DNA from: Trichodelitschia bisporula
Lineage: Eukaryota > Ascomycota > Dothideomycetes > Phaeotrichales > Phaeotrichaceae
DNA length: 64,000 nt
NCBI GenBank assembly: GCA_010356995.1
Contig: ML996700.1
Span: 124,001-188,000, forward strand
Direction of reading: 5' to 3'
Position 1 is the first letter of the stretch, and every line of letters begins with the position of its first letter. Below, one piece after another: positions 53,123 through 64,000 of the stretch. A model generated the notes under the pieces. That model had not been told where the DNA came from, made no database searches, and saw only the letters and a list, made by a program, of their open reading frames with translations. Both the position numbers and the translations under genes were made by a program.

Positions 53123-55008
53123 TCAGCTTCCCACAGTCTTCTCTAGTATAGTTTCGATCATCTCGTTGCCGAGAGCGGTTGCCTCAGGGAATCTTGGAGC
53201 GAAGTACTGCTGGATCTCCTCAAACTTCTTCCGGTACCCGTCGAAGTTACCCAGACTGACTCGCTCGCTCCAGTCCTAAATAACGTCAGCGCGGTCGGTG
53301 GGATGAAGAGACGAAGCATACTCTTGCAGCAAACGTGAATTCCAGATCATCTGAACGGAAGGTGTTGTCATTGATCGCCGTGTCGATGACCTCCTCCAGC
53401 AGATCCGGCTTTTTGAAGAGATATTCGGTAATTCCGAGCCACAGACGGAAGAGCTATACACACTTGAGCAGGTGAACAGTGAGTACTTGAAATGCATACC
53501 GGAGTTGAACAGATCATGTGGTGGTACGGAACGATGCCGAGCTGCGACCAGCAGTCCACCATGGCAAGGAGACTCAAGTGATTATTTTTGACACGCTCAG
53601 GTGGCAACTCCCCCAAAGAAAATCGGTCCAGGACATCATCTCGAAGAAGAAGATCTTGGTTCTCGCTGCCTTTGAAAACTCTTTCCCCGGCATACTTTAT
53701 ACGCCTAGTGAATTCATCGCGGTTGCCGGCAAGCATCAGCTTGAAAAGTTCCGTCACGGATGTGGCGTACTGTCGAATTTGCTCCTTCGCTGAGGGATTC
53801 ATGATGGCGAGGCCAGCGTAAACGTGCCATTTGTTGGAGTATATACGCATCATCACATTGATCTTGATGTTCTCAATGCCGCCGATGTAGCGAGCAATTT
53901 CCCATGGGAACTGTCTGTTAGCAGCCCAAGCTCCGCCCATACTGCCAACGTCAGCACACCGGCTACGAAACGGACATGGCTTGCCTCACCTCAGAAATGC
54001 GGCATGCGTAACCGCCTGGGTATCTGCTGTGATGCGATCGTGCTCGTTAGCGGTAAGATATACGTGCTTAGACTGTAGACAAGAAAGGATCCTCTCGACT
54101 CGGTCGAAGCTTTCTTGCGAAGCACGATGTTTGATCAGCACCTTTACCAGCACCTATCAGCAATTATCACGAAATGGAGGGCTCTCATACCAGCGGTTGT
54201 CCCTTAGGATTAACGCCAGGCCCGTGGAGAGAATGGCACGAGACGATATGGACATCCGGGGGAAGATGCTTCTCTAGGGCGGCGATTTCCGGGGCTTTGC
54301 ACGATGTCTGACCACCGACAATGGCATTCAACTTGGTGGCTGGGCGCAAAATTAGTGATGCACGAAACGACGGCAGACGATCGTACAGGGACCATATTCG
54401 GCGACAACGCGGTCGATATTTTCAGCCTCTACACTGTAAATAATATAGTCACTGGACCGGGAAACGAGGTGGCCATTGGGAAGTATGCGTATGTTCTCCT
54501 GTCATTGCTAAGCAAAGTCCAGCTACTGTATATCTGCCGATCATGTGACGCCGTACATTGGCTTTGAACTCCTCTTTCAACTCCTCAAACTTGTCCGGCG
54601 TGTCGCAAGCATTAATGCTGGCCCAAGCTATCAGCAAATTCTACCTGTGAGTTGCCGGTCAGCATGCGCTCCGACATATAATCAGAATGAAAACAGGTGT
54701 TTGTGTAGGATCAGACAAAGTAAAAAATAAGGTAGCTGAGATATTACATCATAGACAGCCCGTCCCTTGCCCTTCGCCAGAATGGAGAGAGAGGTTGGGA
54801 GCAGACCATACTCGAGCCAAATGCACTCAAGTCATCATTTCAAGGGGAGGTAGAGAGCAAAGCAAATACGTACATGAAGTTGCTGAGTGTGCGAGGTGCT
54901 GAGCACTCAGTGAGTAGAAACATACAGCCAGCCTGCCTCGCTGATCCTCCGGGCGTACATTTTGCCCATATCGCCCATGCCGATAATTCCAACTGACATG
55001 TTGGCCAT
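53123..55008 (-). CDS. TYR1: Prephenate dehydrogenase (NADP+)
   Basis: Eight exons (55008-54926, 54617-54557, 54498-54387, 54339-54191, 54141-53990, 53941-53500, 53453-53322, 53275-53123) give 427 residues. The enzyme oxidatively decarboxylates prephenate to 4-hydroxyphenylpyruvate in tyrosine synthesis. Exon 1 has the Rossmann motif VGIIGMGDMGKMYARRISEAG; then IIYSVEAENIDRVVAEYGP, HIVSCHSLHGPGVNPKGQPL, LTANEHDRITADTQAVTHAA, and PWEIARYIGGIENIKINVM, all as in fungal Tyr1. The end reads FAPRFPEATALGNEMIETI. The exon count is high for the window, but each splice is fixed by these motifs and phases sum correctly. Intron 1 is 308 bases, the others 42-58. It is divergent from RPS14. Confidence 0.93.
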
Positions 55009-55266
55009 GGCGCCTACAGAATACGTCGCACTGAAATGTTGCGAGGGTGAGAAAGCGTGAGGCTTCGTAAGGTTCGTACAAAAAAAAGCCTTTTAAAAGA
55101 GGGACTGGCGCACGGGCACCATAAGCTCGGCGCCCGTCAGCCGGTGAACACGTGCAAAGCCGGAGGGCCGGAAAAACTTTTTGGGGCTCCACAACCGAAA
55201 ACCCACCTTCACCTTGCGAATTGTACCGCGCATCCCTCTACCATTCATCACCCACAACCCGCAAAG
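55009..55266. promoter_or_regulatory. Divergent promoter TYR1 / RPS14
   Basis: Only 258 bases separate the two start codons. An A-tract (near 55078-55087) lies next to TTTTAAAA-like sequence; the 60 bases before RPS14 are C-rich, as usual for ribosomal-protein leaders. Confidence 0.5.
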
Positions 55267-55908
<642 letters not shown>

Positions 55909-56364
55909 TTGTGTGGGTGGTCACTCATGGTGGAGGCGCTGATGACAATTACGAGGAGAACGGCGCTTGCCTGGTCTCCGCTTTTACCTTGTCACATAGA
56001 CTCGATGCCATGGTTGAATGGGATATGAACTAGTGATGGGAACCGTATGCTCTCCAAATGTGATTTGTGTGACTTTGGCGATGAATGGCTGGAAATTGAA
56101 GAACTGGTTGATTCGTTTTCTAAGCTCGTTGCATTATGGGTAATACGCTTCAACTCTTCGATAAGGCAAGCAACGCCGCTCATCCTGATGTAATGGTTTT
56201 CTCGTGGTTGGCTGATGCCATGTTGGGTAAAGCTGGTCGCCAAGTCTCTGTCAATTGAGCAGGCGGGAATGACGACATGACAATCGCGCCGAGCCATCTT
56301 TAGGCAATCGAAATATCAGACAACACACATCTTTTTATCGATCCAGAGTATTGATTTCACTTCA
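55909..56364. other. Intergenic between RPS14 and AAR2
   Basis: A 456-base region: RPS14 3' end and AAR2 promoter. A 101-codon minus-strand frame with an ATG (56297-55992) is present but unrecognised and lies where a 3' UTR and promoter are expected. Confidence 0.4.
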
Positions 56365-57654
56365 ATGCCCATGGAAGCCGCAGGCACCGCTAGCGTGCTC
56401 CTCCTTGATCTGTCCACTTCTGCACTTGGGGGGATAGATCTCCTGTCATTCACGACAACACCACGGTTCAAGGGCATCAGAAACGTACCACCGGGCTGGC
56501 ATTTTGTCTTCACAAGCACCACAAGCTCGGTTTCTGTACGTCACGGTGCATGGTTCTTCGTCAAAGAGAAATCTGGGCCGCCAGAGCTCTTCGTCAAAAG
56601 ATGGGATGCTTCCAAAGAAGAACTTGTTGCGGAAACGGACATCGGGGAGCAGCTTCGCTGGAGAAAAACCCTCGGTTCCATATGGAGAGAGAATCTGGCC
56701 CCTTATCGTCAGACTACTGGGAAAGATGCTTCAGAGGCAGAAGCCGAAACCCGTGACTGGCAACACCTAACCAACTGCATCAGCGAAAAGTTGTTATCAC
56801 GAATCACCGGCCCCTCAGACAACCATTGGAGTTTAACGTCCGCCAGCTCAGCTGCACGCGATATGGATGTTATCCCCGGACTCCCGCCAAACATCAGTGA
56901 GATTCAGCGCGAAAAGGAGCTGAATTTCCTGCCCATCGATCTGAAGCGCACTTGGAGACACGGAGCCATCGGTCGCGAGCGCACAGAAGCCGCTTTGGAC
57001 CATTCTTGGGCGCTAGACGATCTGGTCAAGCATCACAGCGACGGGGGTGGGGAGACTCATATTCTGGGCGAACTACAATTCTGCTTTCTTATGGTGCTGA
57101 CCCTCAGCAACTACTCCTGTTTGGAGCAATGGAAGCGGCTTCTCGAGCTCATCTTCACCAGCAAGGCAGCGGTTAAGGAACACGCAGACTTCTTTGTCCA
57201 GGCCGTTACGCTACTAAAGCTGCAGCTGCAACACAGCGGTGATGTGGACGGCGGGCTCTTCGACCTCAGCGATGAGGGAGCTTCGTTTCTCAAGTCATTA
57301 CTTCGGAAGTTCAAACAAAGCTTAAACGACATTTCTGGAAAAGGAAAGAGCGAAGTCATGGATGAATTGGAGGAGTTGGAGGGCTATCTGCGGTCTGAAT
57401 ACCGCTGGGAGCTGGACAACAGCTTCGTAAAACGAGGCCTGGTTGAACTTGAAGACGGAGAAAAGGTTGAGCTCGAGGTTGCAGGTTTTGACGAAGAAGA
57501 TGAAACTGGAGAATATGCTCCGACTGTTGTCAATCTGACACCAGAACAGCTTTCAGCCCTGTCGATGAGTGATTCCACTGGTCGCGGTGCCGCTGAGGTC
57601 GCTGCCGATTCGGAAGAAGATCAAGATCTGGATGACATGGATACTAGGTATTAG
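56365..57654 (+). CDS. AAR2: AAR2 family U5 snRNP assembly factor
   Basis: A single-exon 429-residue protein. The N-terminal part, GGIDLLSFTTTPRFKGIRNVP followed by PGWHFVFTST and RHGAWFFV, is the signature beta-sandwich of Aar2. The middle has LNFLPIDLKRTW, then HILGELQFCFLMVLTLSNYS and EQWKRLLELIF, the helical domain. The C-terminus is acidic (DSEEDQDLDDMD). Aar2 binds Prp8 and Snu114 in the cytosol, keeps Brr2 out during U5 snRNP maturation, and is released on phosphorylation. Length is close to homologues in filamentous fungi. Nothing unusual in the gene. Confidence 0.9.
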   Translation: MPMEAAGTASVLLLDLSTSALGGIDLLSFTTTPRFKGIRNVPPGWHFVFTSTTSSVSVRHGAWFFVKEKSGPPELFVKRWDASKEELVAETDIGEQLRWRKTLGSIWRENLAPYRQTTGKDASEAEAETRDWQHLTNCISEKLLSRITGPSDNHWSLTSASSAARDMDVIPGLPPNISEIQREKELNFLPIDLKRTWRHGAIGRERTEAALDHSWALDDLVKHHSDGGGETHILGELQFCFLMVLTLSNYSCLEQWKRLLELIFTSKAAVKEHADFFVQAVTLLKLQLQHSGDVDGGLFDLSDEGASFLKSLLRKFKQSLNDISGKGKSEVMDELEELEGYLRSEYRWELDNSFVKRGLVELEDGEKVELEVAGFDEEDETGEYAPTVVNLTPEQLSALSMSDSTGRGAAEVAADSEEDQDLDDMDTRY

Positions 57655-57900
57655 ACCAGGACTTTCTTTTTACGTTCAAAGGCTTCATGGACGGTAAGAC
57701 GACTGTATTATACATGTAGCAGTCTACAAATAAACCGAAAGAGTCCAAATTGCAAAATATTACTATGACTCAGCCCCTTGCCATGCTACGCAACAGATCC
57801 CCGAAACGCTACCGAATGCTATGCCAGACCGACCCAATGCTATACCATGCTAACGCCAGACCAAGCCGGCCAGACAAATAAGCATGACAATACGGCTTTC

Positions 57901-58470
57901 TCAAGCGTCCAGGATAACGATGCGCGGGCCGGTAACCGCATTGTCCCAATAGATGTTGACCTGGTCAACCGGAGCCAACTCCCCGGCGAATATGCCCTCC
58001 TGGCACAAGAAAGGGGCATGAGGTGCCGGGTGCTCATCAACACAGATGGCGGCACCGGGCCTCGTCTCGACCTTCATACGGCCGAGGTGCTGATCCCGCA
58101 AATTGCCGGACGGCCAGCTAGTCGCCGAAGTCGTCGCCGGCTTCTGCGACAGGAATACGTCGAACTGCTTGGAGCCCTCAAGGACGTCGTAGTCTCCGAG
58201 CGTGAAGCGGAGCTCGCACTGCTTGCCCGCGTACTTCGCCGGGATCTCAAAGGTGCTCAGAGTCGAGTACTCGTCCGGGTCGCCCTGCCGGCGGTGAATC
58301 CATCCGGAGCTGACTCCGTATTCGACGGCTCCGGTGTTGATGTGGTAGCGAGATATGGTTGGGACTATGACGGTCTCGGTCGACTTGGGCGTAGTGGTCG
58401 TGCCATTGACGGGGAGAGAAGAAGCAAGGGCAGCGAAGCCGGCGATGGTGGCAATGGCGGAGAACATCAT
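57901..58470 (-). CDS. Secreted But2-domain protein
   Basis: A single-exon 189-residue protein. Residues 1-~20 form a signal peptide (MFSAIATIAGFAALASSLP). After a Thr-rich linker comes YHINTGAVEYGVSSGWIHRR, then STLSTFEIPAKYAGKQCEL, FTLGDYDVLEGSKQFDVFLS, and GRMKVETRPGAAICVDEHP. These blocks match the But2 C-terminal domain (Pfam But2, first noted in an S. pombe Uba3-binding protein), found in many small secreted fungal proteins. Its biochemical role outside S. pombe is unknown. The signal peptide argues for a surface or secreted function here rather than ubiquitin-like pathway binding. Confidence 0.85.
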   Translation of the reverse strand: MMFSAIATIAGFAALASSLPVNGTTTTPKSTETVIVPTISRYHINTGAVEYGVSSGWIHRRQGDPDEYSTLSTFEIPAKYAGKQCELRFTLGDYDVLEGSKQFDVFLSQKPATTSATSWPSGNLRDQHLGRMKVETRPGAAICVDEHPAPHAPFLCQEGIFAGELAPVDQVNIYWDNAVTGPRIVILDA

Positions 58471-61400
58471 TTTTGCTAACTTTGGGTTAATGGGACTGAG
58501 TGTTGTGGATTATGAATGAAGATAGTGGTGTGGGGAAGATTTAGGCTGGGAACTGGAATTTCGAGAGGAAGATAGGCTGGATGAAGCTGGATGAGGCGGT
58601 TGGATGATGAGGAATGCTGTTGTGATGATGATATTTCTTCGTCTCTACCTAGATTCTTATATACGCAGTTTCTCATGATGTTCGATGGCAGCAGGAACAA
58701 TCAGGAGTCTATCAGCCTCCACTGATGGATCAGAAGTGTAGACGCTCAGCCTCGTAGCTCGACATGCGCCTCCACAAGTGCCGCTAAATGGCCGTTTTGG
58801 GAAATCAGCTCTCCTCGGCCAAGGGGAGCTGAAGGGGAGCTGAGGCTGTAAGTGGCTCATATTTTGCTTCCAGAAGCCGAGACGGGAGCAATTGACAGCA
58901 AATTGGCAGTGCTGAAGTCCGTTAGCAGCGTGGCTCGTGCAATTCAGTTACATCGCTTGGGTATTTTCCGTCATCACGAGGGCTGAGTGAAGCTTGGTAG
59001 TGCTCAGCATGCCGAAAGGAGGTCATTTTATGTCCGCAGCGGACGTGGCAACTGGCAACGTCGCCGGCATTACTGAGGCTGTTCGTACACAATTCATGGA
59101 GAACTCCGGCAGGGCTGAGTCGCTAGAGCTAGGTGGTAGAGTTCGTGAGAGCATCTAAGCCATGAACAAGCCGCGGTCTCAAAGGGATTGGCGCAGGGCT
59201 TCACATCCCATCATACGGTATGAGGAGAGAAGTATTGCCGGACAATCGGCCTGTCCGTGTGAGGTCAGCCTCTGCACGGTAACCGAGGATCACCGACTTT
59301 TGGGAAACGTCGCACATCGGTATCAAGGTGGTTCCTCCATTTGTGGCGACTACCGTATCTCAATTGTTCATTGCCGATACTCTCACGTCAGGAGGTCCCA
59401 GGTGATCTGACGGACACTGAGTTTGGTAGCGAGCATTCGATTGTATAGACGTCTAGGTCGATACTGAACGGCTTGAATTGTGAAAGGATAATGAGCTCTA
59501 TTGAGACATCCGAATTTGATTGACGTTGGTAGATCAAGGCAAGATCCCGCAACTTCTCCTTCATCGAAACAATCTGGAAAGATTGACCGATTGCGAAACC
59601 TGCGAATAAGACCAATGAGTGGAAGATGAGAAAAGTGAGATGTCTGATGGTTAAAGATGTTCAGTTTACACAGAGCGAGAGGTCGTTATCTCGTCAAACT
59701 GGCTCGTGGAGGGAGGTAATTTTTCACGTGCTTGACACATGCCACAGCCAGGCTACAATCCTGAATCGGAGACCGCACAAGTCGTCAAAAATCGCATCAT
59801 ACCGCGATCACTGCCCGACCGATGGCCACCGCAAAAATCCCATCTGAAGCCGATAATGACATCTAGCCGACCCGCTGCTCGACGCCTATTTACGCCATTC
59901 AACCTGTTATATCAACGTTGAATTGATACCATGGCTTTACGCTGTGTTGTCGCAATGCCGCATCTTCAACAAGATCCTCTAATGCGTCCTTCCAGCTAAT
60001 GATCCCAAGGAATAGCTCGCGTAACAGCTACTCCACTCTCCCGCGCACATGGTCTTCGGCGAGTCTCTCCAGGAAACTATATGCTATCCCGGGCGCTCCC
60101 GCAAGACGAACTGACCTCTTGCAAATTTGGAACACTATGTATTCGACTCCTGTCGATCGGCACTAACATCCAGTGCGTACTTGCACTATTACAAAAGACC
60201 ACCAGAACCGGCGTCGGATGAAGGGCTTGGGAATGCAAGATCGGGTATCAGTATATTGACTAACGCAAGGACGCCTTCATTAGCACAGAGAACCTGTTGG
60301 GCCCTACTGGGAAGAGTCATTCCTTTTGGCGACAGAGCAGTCGGCTCATGGCATGCCACTTCTCCGAGGACATATTACAACTGTCAGTTATCGAATTTGG
60401 AATGAGCATCCTGAGTGGTTGACTACCAATGTCCTCAGGATCAATGAAACTGGATACAGTCTTTGCTAAGGGGGTAGCCTGAGATAGTATTTCGAAGCGT
60501 TCGAGCGAGACTGGCATCAAAGAGATGGAATCCGAGCAGATCTGCTGCCAAACTCAGACTTGCGCAGAGCTCAGGACCTGAACCTACGGCTTGTATTTAC
60601 GGCTTGATCTAATACGATTATGTTGTCGAAAGACTTATCACCATGGACCTGGCCTCAGGGAGACTGAACTCAAACGATGAAGGTGGCTATGCCGGGCCCC
60701 ACCTACCGTACACTGGCTTGCCACTCAATTCTTCACATCATGATCGAGTCTTCAGGATCTCTGCCATTTCCCTCATCTCACCTGAGCAAGCGCCTGTCCC
60801 TAGTGAGGTCCGCATCTATTCAGTTGCTGGTTTGGACCTTCGGCGTGGGAGCTTCGCCTCAACAGCTCCTACGATCTGCAGCATGCAACAACGGGACAAC
60901 GTCCATTCAACTGTCACAAGGGACTCTGATCAAGCAGCTGTGATCAAGCAGCTGGAGATTCCGAGCGGCTATATGGTGACCGTGATGGCGTCGACGGACT
61001 TGTTTTGATATCACTTGGCATGGGTTGCAGCATATGCTCAACACGGACACAAAAATACCACGAGGTGTATGCCACCGCATTCCTGCCCGACGAGGATTAC
61101 ATCCCGAGCAGCATCTTGTCGGGCGGTCCTGTACTCTTGCGGCGCAGCGTCGGCAACTCTGGAGAGCGGATGCGATGGTCCTGAGCCGAATTGGGTGGTT
61201 GACTACTGCACGACATGGCAAGTCGGGATTATCGGGCGCCTGTATGCTTGTTAATACTTTTTCTCCGGCCATGCATTGCAGCATCGTCTCCCCGCGTTTC
61301 AGCACATGCTGAGGTAAGTGCGTCTTCTTCTTGGAGTGGATGGAAGCTTGCACAAGGCCTCCCAAGCCTCTTGACCTTCAGCTGCGTTCTGCTTCTCGAA

Positions 61401-64000
61401 AAGAGCTGAAAGTGCAAGACAGCTGCAACGGGAACCGGATTTCCAATCTTGACGTTCGAAGCGAAAAGTTTATGCGGAAGCGGTGTGACGGGAAACTGCA
61501 CACAAAGCCGCACATGGGGGCCAATCCTGCGCGCCCGGCGCGGCTATTCGCGTCCTCCGCTGACTGCCGCGCCGCTTGGGATAAATGAATACTCGGGCAG
61601 CAGACGAACCATCAACAGAGTACCCGATTTGCTGTTTGATGCATGTTGGCGGCGGGTAGGATGCCCCAGCGGCCTGAACCTCGTTTTGCGGAGATCCACA
61701 CCGTGCATGCTCACGATAGGCGAGGTTGCGTACTGTATCCCATTCCTGTACAGTGTGGACGGCAGGCCCATCACCAACCGAGGAAGGATGAGGAAGGATG
61801 CTGCCACCGTTCTTGGGGATGTTGGTGGAGGCCGCCCAACGAATTCTGGGAATCGTTAGACGCCCAGTTTGCCCCTGAGTTCGCGATGCAGAGTACCGTA
61901 CACAGCCGACGGTGCAGCCGATCTGGAATCGGGCGATGTGCATTTTCAGGTGTGGTGAGCACCGTCGTTCAGCAAGACCGCCAACGGCATGGCGAAGTGT
62001 GTCCTGATTCATAGGGCGACGGCAATAACGGCGGGGTTGAAGGTGCAGAGGGAGGGGTAGTTCCAGCTCAGTATCGATAAGCCGCAAGAGTGGAAGCAAT
62101 CTCTCCCGACGAACCCCAGGCTCAGGCAAGAGACAAGCGGTGAGATGTGCAAAGCGACGACGCGATGCTCCCATTCGGCGATGGAGTTGAATATCGTGTC
62201 TTTCGATGGAACAACCAGGCACATGGCCTCGGTACCCGTAGACAGCAGCCGCCGCACTGAGCGGAGATGAGGCTCCCCCCCAATCACGATGTCAACCGAG
62301 CATTTTCGACCTCCGTCCCAAGGTCAACGGACGCTCCGCGTGGCTGAAGGATGCAAGTACCGTACTGATACCATGGGCTCTGGGGATTCCGGGTTCACGG
62401 TCGCGGATCGTTCCTTTCGGCGACTCCAGAAGTCCCCGTTTAACGTTTCTGTTCACACGCGAGGGCACAAAGATTGACCGGTCACGATGAGCTCATTTGC
62501 CGCGCTGGTGGTTGCACAGCGCCCGCGGGAGTGGCAGGATGCAGCAGTGATCACGCATAGCGGCGGTCGCTGACCAACGACGCATCGCGGCCGAGGCTCC
62601 CAAGGCTGCGAGGAGGGGGACTCAGATCTGCATGGCGGGTGTCTGCCGTCTCTCCACAGCGGGGTGTGCCAATATTATCACCCCTTCGCTCAGACACACG
62701 CGGTGCCGTGGGCAGCCGATGGCACTTCCCATGCAAAGTCGTCACCACGGTAGTCCCTTGACGGAAGCCGGCAACTAGCCTTCTCCATAATTGCGAGTCA
62801 TAGTTGCTTTTCCCAACGGTCTTTGTGCCGCCAAGTGCGACCGATGTCCGATGACACAATCGCCGGAGATTCTCCCTGAGAAGGTGATCCATGGACGTTG
62901 TACAGTACCAATAGATTGATAGCCGAACTGATAGCTGATACTGTGGCCTTCTTGACTCGAGGCGTAACGATTTCGATAATTTTAGTCTTCTTTAGTCTTT
63001 CGGCTACGGCGACGCGGCGTCGATGTCGTGGAAAAGTGACGGGCCTTGGTAAAATTTGAACTCCCGTTCGCGAGGTCTGATGACCTAAGCCACGCAGTGT
63101 GGAAGGGGGAGAGATAGCAAGTCAAGCTTTGGAACGAGCGCCGTGGCTTTTACGTGGCTTAGGGTCAGCGCACAAGCGGATGTGTCTGCGCTGGAATTCC
63201 ATTTGCCCAGATCAACATATGCCGGTTGAGGGGCCGTGCGTCTCCCGCCGAAAAAGGAAGCAAATCCTATCCGTCAAAGCTAGAACCTTTCCTAACTAGC
63301 GCTATATGGCGCAGTTCACAACCTCGCAAGTTCTTGCTTGCAAAAGACCCAAGTGAAAAGGCGCCGGCCGTTAATCTGACCTTCCTTGCTAACGATCCAA
63401 TAGCACGACACCCGTGCCGTTTCGCTCCCCCAAGAGAATGCGGGCCTTGTGCCCAATAAGGAACGTCTCCTGAGCAGGGCGAACGCCGTAAGCCTTATCA
63501 TTTCCAGAAAAACCCCAGGCTGCCAAAGAGACCCAGAAGAATCATGAAGTCCCAGCTGGAAAAGAGCGGAGAGGGATTGAGCCGCGTGAGGGTCTTAGTT
63601 TCAACTCCGGCCTATCGGAGCTTACAGCCTAGGATGCGAAGCCATGCAACAGCGGGCCCCGTAAGTTGAGAAGGCGAAGTGAGAGTTCGTTTGAGCAGAC
63701 GCTCAAAAAGCCAAAGGGACACTACGGGCGGCCGGCGGCAATCAAGATTAAACCTGCGCTTGCGGCTTGAAGAAGTGGAGGTTTGTTGGACCGCGTGCAG
63801 CCGGCCTGTGCCGCTTGGGACGGATACCGTAGTATGTGGGTGATGCCTGTGGTGGAGTCGCGCGAGCCACATCCCTGGACAGCACGGTAAACTGGAGACA
63901 TTGCACGAGATCTGCACATCAACATCTCACGTTCCCGCTCTGATATTTTCGTCATGGCTCCGAGCCGGGCGTTCGAGTGGCTTCGAGCCCGATCTTCTAG
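58471..64000. other. 5.5-kb terminal region without a supported gene
   Basis: The first ~250 bases are the But2 gene promoter. Beyond that, frames of 60-250 codons occur on both strands, but none shows a signal peptide, conserved motif or splice-joined domain that I recognise. The longest (minus strand, 61470-62222) is Arg/Pro-rich and overlaps other open frames, as random GC-balanced DNA would. Some minus-strand pieces look protein-like (around 59390-59680 and 60470-60590) and may be remnants of decayed genes. Six TACGGTA/TACCGTA heptamers (59214, 59351, 60704, 61894, 62358, 63825) are scattered here. No transposon ends or terminal repeats were seen. Confidence 0.5.

Noticed and set aside
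52787-53146. 119-codon plus-strand frame downstream of TYR1
   Set aside because: Starts at a TTG, no domain, and overlaps the last TYR1 codons.
55992-56297. 101-codon minus-strand frame with ATG
   Set aside because: No recognisable content and sits in the RPS14 3' / AAR2 5' flank; could be real but is not supported.
61470-62222. 250-codon open frame, minus strand
   Set aside because: No motif, Arg/Pro-rich, overlapped by other long frames; looks like chance openness in GC-rich DNA.
63040-63110. tRNA-like sequence on the minus strand (TGGCTTAGG A-box-like, GTTCAAATTTT B-box-like)
   Set aside because: The boxes are too close (about 31 bases) and no acceptor stem or proper anticodon arm can be drawn; at best a tRNA-derived fragment.

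Overview
The window is nuclear DNA from a filamentous ascomycete (Pezizomycotina). Gene density is about one per 2.3 kb. Introns are short (mostly 45-75 bases) with GT..AG ends and CTAAC/CTGAC branch sites, and the gene families are typical of these fungi (DUF3433, DUF2458, CFEM, But2, bipartite phosphofructokinase). A class such as Dothideomycetes or Eurotiomycetes cannot be fixed from this stretch alone. No rRNA, convincing tRNA, CRISPR array or recognisable transposon was seen. One 740-base run of N lies inside a gene.

Layout. 0.4-5.8 kb: a Nop8-like nucleolar protein, a small Cys-rich membrane protein, a COX14-type mitochondrial assembly protein and a DUF2458 protein. 6.5-12.1 kb: a Ser/Thr-rich wall protein, a small hydrophilic protein and a DUF3433 membrane protein. 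12.1-14.9 kb has no genes but carries a dense cluster of the 7-mer TACGGTA/TACCGTA. 14.9-17.6 kb: 6-phosphofructokinase. 19-28.3 kb: a basic Ser/Pro-rich protein, a secreted Cys-rich protein, RPC31, HSM3, a 71-residue protein and DPM1. 28.5-32.6 kb: PAF1 and TRM1, head to head. 32.8-37 kb: a divergent choline oxidase / betaine-aldehyde dehydrogenase pair, a two-enzyme route to glycine betaine. 38.5-43.8 kb: a secreted wall-type protein and a Gln/Pro-rich protein. 44-47.4 kb: an SR140-type U2 snRNP splicing factor with a WD40 array spliced into its CID domain. 47.6-58.5 kb: a metallophosphoesterase, a small coiled-coil protein, a CFEM protein, a NAPE-PLD-like hydrolase, TYR1, RPS14, AAR2 and a But2-domain protein. 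58.5-64 kb: no gene supported.

Most genes are unrelated housekeeping functions: ribosome, Pol II/III, splicing, tRNA modification, glycolysis, tyrosine synthesis, protein mannosylation and proteasome assembly. The only evident pathway unit is the choline-to-betaine pair. The most notable observation is the SR140 gene. A segment resembling the NACHT-to-WD40 linker and WD40 repeats of fungal NLR (HET-E/NWD-like) genes sits in frame inside a loop of the CID domain, and the assembly gap falls exactly within the repeat array. A second is TRM1, which is preceded by 62 open, AUG-free codons encoding a mitochondrial-presequence-like stretch.
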